Translations under genes and position numbers: made by a program | Notes under the pieces: generated by a model | What the model saw: only the letters and a program-made list of their open reading frames with translations | The model's database searches: none | Told to the model about the DNA's origin: nothing | Origin: Mucilaginibacter phyllosphaerae | Lineage (GTDB): Bacteria; Bacteroidota; Bacteroidia; Sphingobacteriales; Sphingobacteriaceae | Length of the DNA stretch: 64,000 nt | Assembly (NCBI RefSeq): GCF_004378255.1 | Contig: NZ_SNQG01000005.1 | Coordinates: forward strand, 248,001-312,000 | Direction of reading: 5' to 3' | Part shown: in pieces, positions 62,159 to 64,000 of the stretch | Layout of the letters: each line of letters opens with the position of its first letter | How positions within the stretch are numbered: the stretch's first letter is position 1

Positions 62159-62167
62159 GTTATTTGA

Positions 62168-63424
62168 TTATTTCAATTTAATCAATGCTTCGCGGATGCG
62201 CGGGATCATCTGCTGGATATCTGCCAGGGTACTTGCCCCTACCGATGCCCGGAACCAGGTAACTTCTTCGCCGGTGCCAAAGGCCGAGAACGGCACAAAA
62301 GCCACACCCGCTTCTTTGATCAGGTAAAAATTCACATCGGCGCTGTTGCTCAATATTTTACCGTCCGGCGTGGTTTTTCCCGTATAATCAATTTTAATGG
62401 TTAAGTAGATGGCACCCATCGGCTCGATAGAATCCACGCTAAAACCATCCGCCTTTAACGCCTGGAAACCTTGGTGCAGGGTACTTAAGCTGGCCTGTAT
62501 ATTACCCTTCAAATGATCAAGATAGGTATTTACATCCGTTTCGTTCTCCAGGTATTTGGCCATGGCTACTTGCTCTGCCTTTGGCGACCATGCCCCCATG
62601 TGGCCAACAATGGCTTTCATGTTGTTAACAATAAATGCCGGGCCAAAGCCCCAGCCCACACGCACACCTGTTGCCGCAAAACATTTAGATCCACCGTCGA
62701 TAAACACGGTGTAATCCTTCAGTTCAGGGCGTAGGGTAACCGGGTCGTAATGCTGGTATTCGCCAAAGGTTAGTTGCGAATAGATCTGATCGTATAGTAA
62801 ATACAACGGTTTTTCATCTGCGCTGCGGCTTTTGTTTTCGGCAATCACCAGGTCGCAAATTTCTTCCAGATCCTTTTTACCGAACATGGTACCTGTTGGG
62901 TTAAGCGGCGAGCATAATGCCAGCATAGTTGCGCCCTTTAAATGCGGGGCGATCTCATCTGCCGTAGGCATAAAATTATTCTCGGGGCGGGTTTCTACCA
63001 AAATGGCTTCGGCACCTGTCAGGTCGCAATAATGGTTATTGTTCCATGATGGTGTCGGGAAAACTACCTTATCTCCCGGATCAACCAGGGCCAGGTAGGT
63101 AGAGTAGATCAGCGGGCGCGATCCGCCGGATATTAAGATTTGATTAGCAGCATACTCCAGGCCCATCCTGTTTTTCAGGAATGCCGATACGCTTTCGCGC
63201 AGGTTAAGCATACCATCAGCAGGCGGGTAATTGGTTTGGTTATGGTTATAGGCATCAATAATACCATCCTTCAATTCTGTTGGGATAGGATAAACATTAG
63301 AATCAAAATCGCCAATGGTTAGGTTGGCAATATTTTGTCCCTGCTTTTTTAACTCGTTTATTTCGCCGGCTATTTTGATGATCTCCGAGCCGCTTAAATT
63401 TTCTGCTAATACCGATATTTTCAT
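62168..63424 (-). CDS. PLP-dependent aminotransferase, fold type I
   Basis: A 418-residue aspartate-aminotransferase-fold enzyme: ISGGSRPLIYSTYLAL (near 100), CSPLNPTGTMF (near 170) with the conserved Asn, and DGGSKCFAATGVRVGWGFGP (near 248) with the PLP Lys in SKCF. Substrate cannot be told. ATG 63424 is chosen because MKISVLAENLSGSEIIKIAGE is the family start; the longer reading adds 24 unsuited residues. Confidence 0.92.
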   Translation of the reverse strand: MKISVLAENLSGSEIIKIAGEINELKKQGQNIANLTIGDFDSNVYPIPTELKDGIIDAYNHNQTNYPPADGMLNLRESVSAFLKNRMGLEYAANQILISGGSRPLIYSTYLALVDPGDKVVFPTPSWNNNHYCDLTGAEAILVETRPENNFMPTADEIAPHLKGATMLALCSPLNPTGTMFGKKDLEEICDLVIAENKSRSADEKPLYLLYDQIYSQLTFGEYQHYDPVTLRPELKDYTVFIDGGSKCFAATGVRVGWGFGPAFIVNNMKAIVGHMGAWSPKAEQVAMAKYLENETDVNTYLDHLKGNIQASLSTLHQGFQALKADGFSVDSIEPMGAIYLTIKIDYTGKTTPDGKILSNSADVNFYLIKEAGVAFVPFSAFGTGEEVTWFRASVGASTLADIQQMIPRIREALIKLK

Positions 63425-63519
63425 TTGTAAACTTTTACGAGGGGTAAAGATAGTAAAGCCCCCTCTAAATTGCGAAGCATTCATGAACGCCCGCAAAATA
63501 TAATAATGTGAATAATCTC

Positions 63520-63640
63520 CCCCGAAAGGGGAGACTTTTTAACTAACTAAGTTTAACTTCCTCTCCTTCAGAAAGGGCTGGAGAGAGGACCAAAACAAAA
63601 AAGCGAAAAGAATATCAATCGATACTGCTTTTCGCTTTCT
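63520..63640. repeat. Repeat and hairpin region between aminotransferase and desaturase
   Basis: CTCCCCCGAAAGGGGAG (63520-63536) is a C-run/G-run palindrome. AAGCGAAAAG (63601-63610) pairs with CTTTTCGCTT (63628-63637), a possible desaturase terminator on the minus strand. Confidence 0.55.
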
Positions 63641-63659
63641 GCTTTAAGTTTTCTGCTTT

Positions 63660-64000
63660 TTACAAATATGCTTTTCTCAGCCTGATGATACGGGCCCAGT
63701 GCATTAGTTTCATGATGGGATAAACAGGGTCAATTTCGAACCATTTGGCGCCAAAATTGGCGTTATTAGGCCGTTTATGGTGGTTATTCTGGAACAATTC
63801 GCCCAGCATTAAAAAGTCAAACGGTGTTGTATTTTTTGATTTGTCGTTATTATCAAAATTTGAGTAGCCGTATTTGTGGCCGCACCAGTTTACAATAGCA
63901 CCATGCAAAGGGCCCATAATAAAATGGATAGGTATCAGCAGGTACATCCACCATTGTGTAGCAAATACTACATAAAAGGCTATATAAAACAGGCCAAAAA
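63660..64000 (-). CDS. Membrane fatty acid (acyl-CoA) desaturase, C-terminal part
   Basis: The last 113 residues of a desaturase; the reading frame is open to the right edge of the window. MYLLIPIHFIMGPLHGAIVNWCGHKYGY is a membrane pair ahead of the third His box ELFQNNHHKRPNN, which carries the H-x-x-H-H-like iron ligands. Such enzymes put a double bond in acyl chains with diiron and oxygen. The first part lies outside the window. Confidence 0.85.
   Translation of the reverse strand, partial: FGLFYIAFYVVFATQWWMYLLIPIHFIMGPLHGAIVNWCGHKYGYSNFDNNDKSKNTTPFDFLMLGELFQNNHHKRPNNANFGAKWFEIDPVYPIMKLMHWARIIRLRKAYL

Noticed and set aside
1-64000. CRISPR arrays, ribosomal and transfer RNA genes
   Set aside because: No set of regularly spaced identical repeats, and no acceptor/T-loop pattern or rRNA-like stretch was seen by eye. 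A short tRNA could still be missed without a search tool.

Overview
The window looks like chromosomal DNA of a Bacteroidota bacterium, most likely family Sphingobacteriaceae (Mucilaginibacter/Pedobacter-like). The evidence is type IX secretion and gliding genes (porV, gldJ), an IPExxxVDY-family protein, GldJ/PorV-style lipoprotein and signal peptides, TAnnTTTG promoter boxes instead of sigma-70 boxes, almost no Shine-Dalgarno sites, and many small palindromic intergenic repeats. The genus is an inference from gene content. I saw no rRNA, tRNA, CRISPR array or complete insertion sequence.

Layout. 1-6.4 kb: an AI-2E-type transporter cut by the left edge, then a minus-strand surface-polysaccharide run (flippase, two methyltransferases, glycosyltransferase) and a tectonin-type lipoprotein. 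6.4-9.8 kb: typA, a small orphan protein and an esterase. 9.9-15.3 kb: a plus-strand run of esterase, RimK-like ATP-grasp, YbdK/GCS2-type carboxylate-amine ligase, class I glutamine amidotransferase and a permuted ATP-grasp-like protein, which looks like a peptide or amide-bond metabolite pathway. 15.4-19.7 kb: a FeoB-associated-type mini protein and a GH18-deacetylase-GT2 fusion. 19.8-25.6 kb: ispF, porV, gldJ, a YkuK-like protein, a sulfurtransferase and an SRPBCC protein. 25.8-32.4 kb: a minus-strand group (TPR protein, outer-membrane protein, acetyl xylan esterase, acyltransferase, radical SAM protein).

32.4-36.9 kb is a distinct AT-rich island (about 27-33% GC in lines I counted, against about 50% around it). 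It carries three tightly packed genes: a HIT-family protein, a membrane protein, and an 839-residue fusion of PEP-synthase-type ATP-grasp modules to a MazG-like nucleotide pyrophosphohydrolase. I do not recognise it as a described system. It is my main candidate for a new nucleotide-linked signalling or defence module.

37-64 kb: a GT-C-like membrane protein, the fused mutase icmF, an M23 peptidase with a DUF4846 protein, a thioredoxin, pyk, the acpP-fabF-rnc operon, a four-helix-bundle gene flanked by inverted repeats, yicC-gmk-nadD, a RelE/ParE-type toxin-antitoxin pair, miaE, a LytS/LytTR pair, an intradiol dioxygenase lipoprotein, a PepSY-like repeat lipoprotein, a FAD monooxygenase, an RsmI-like methyltransferase, an aminotransferase and a desaturase cut by the right edge. 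Small palindromic repeats fill many gaps, and at two places (icmF and the end of gmk) they appear to have become coding sequence.
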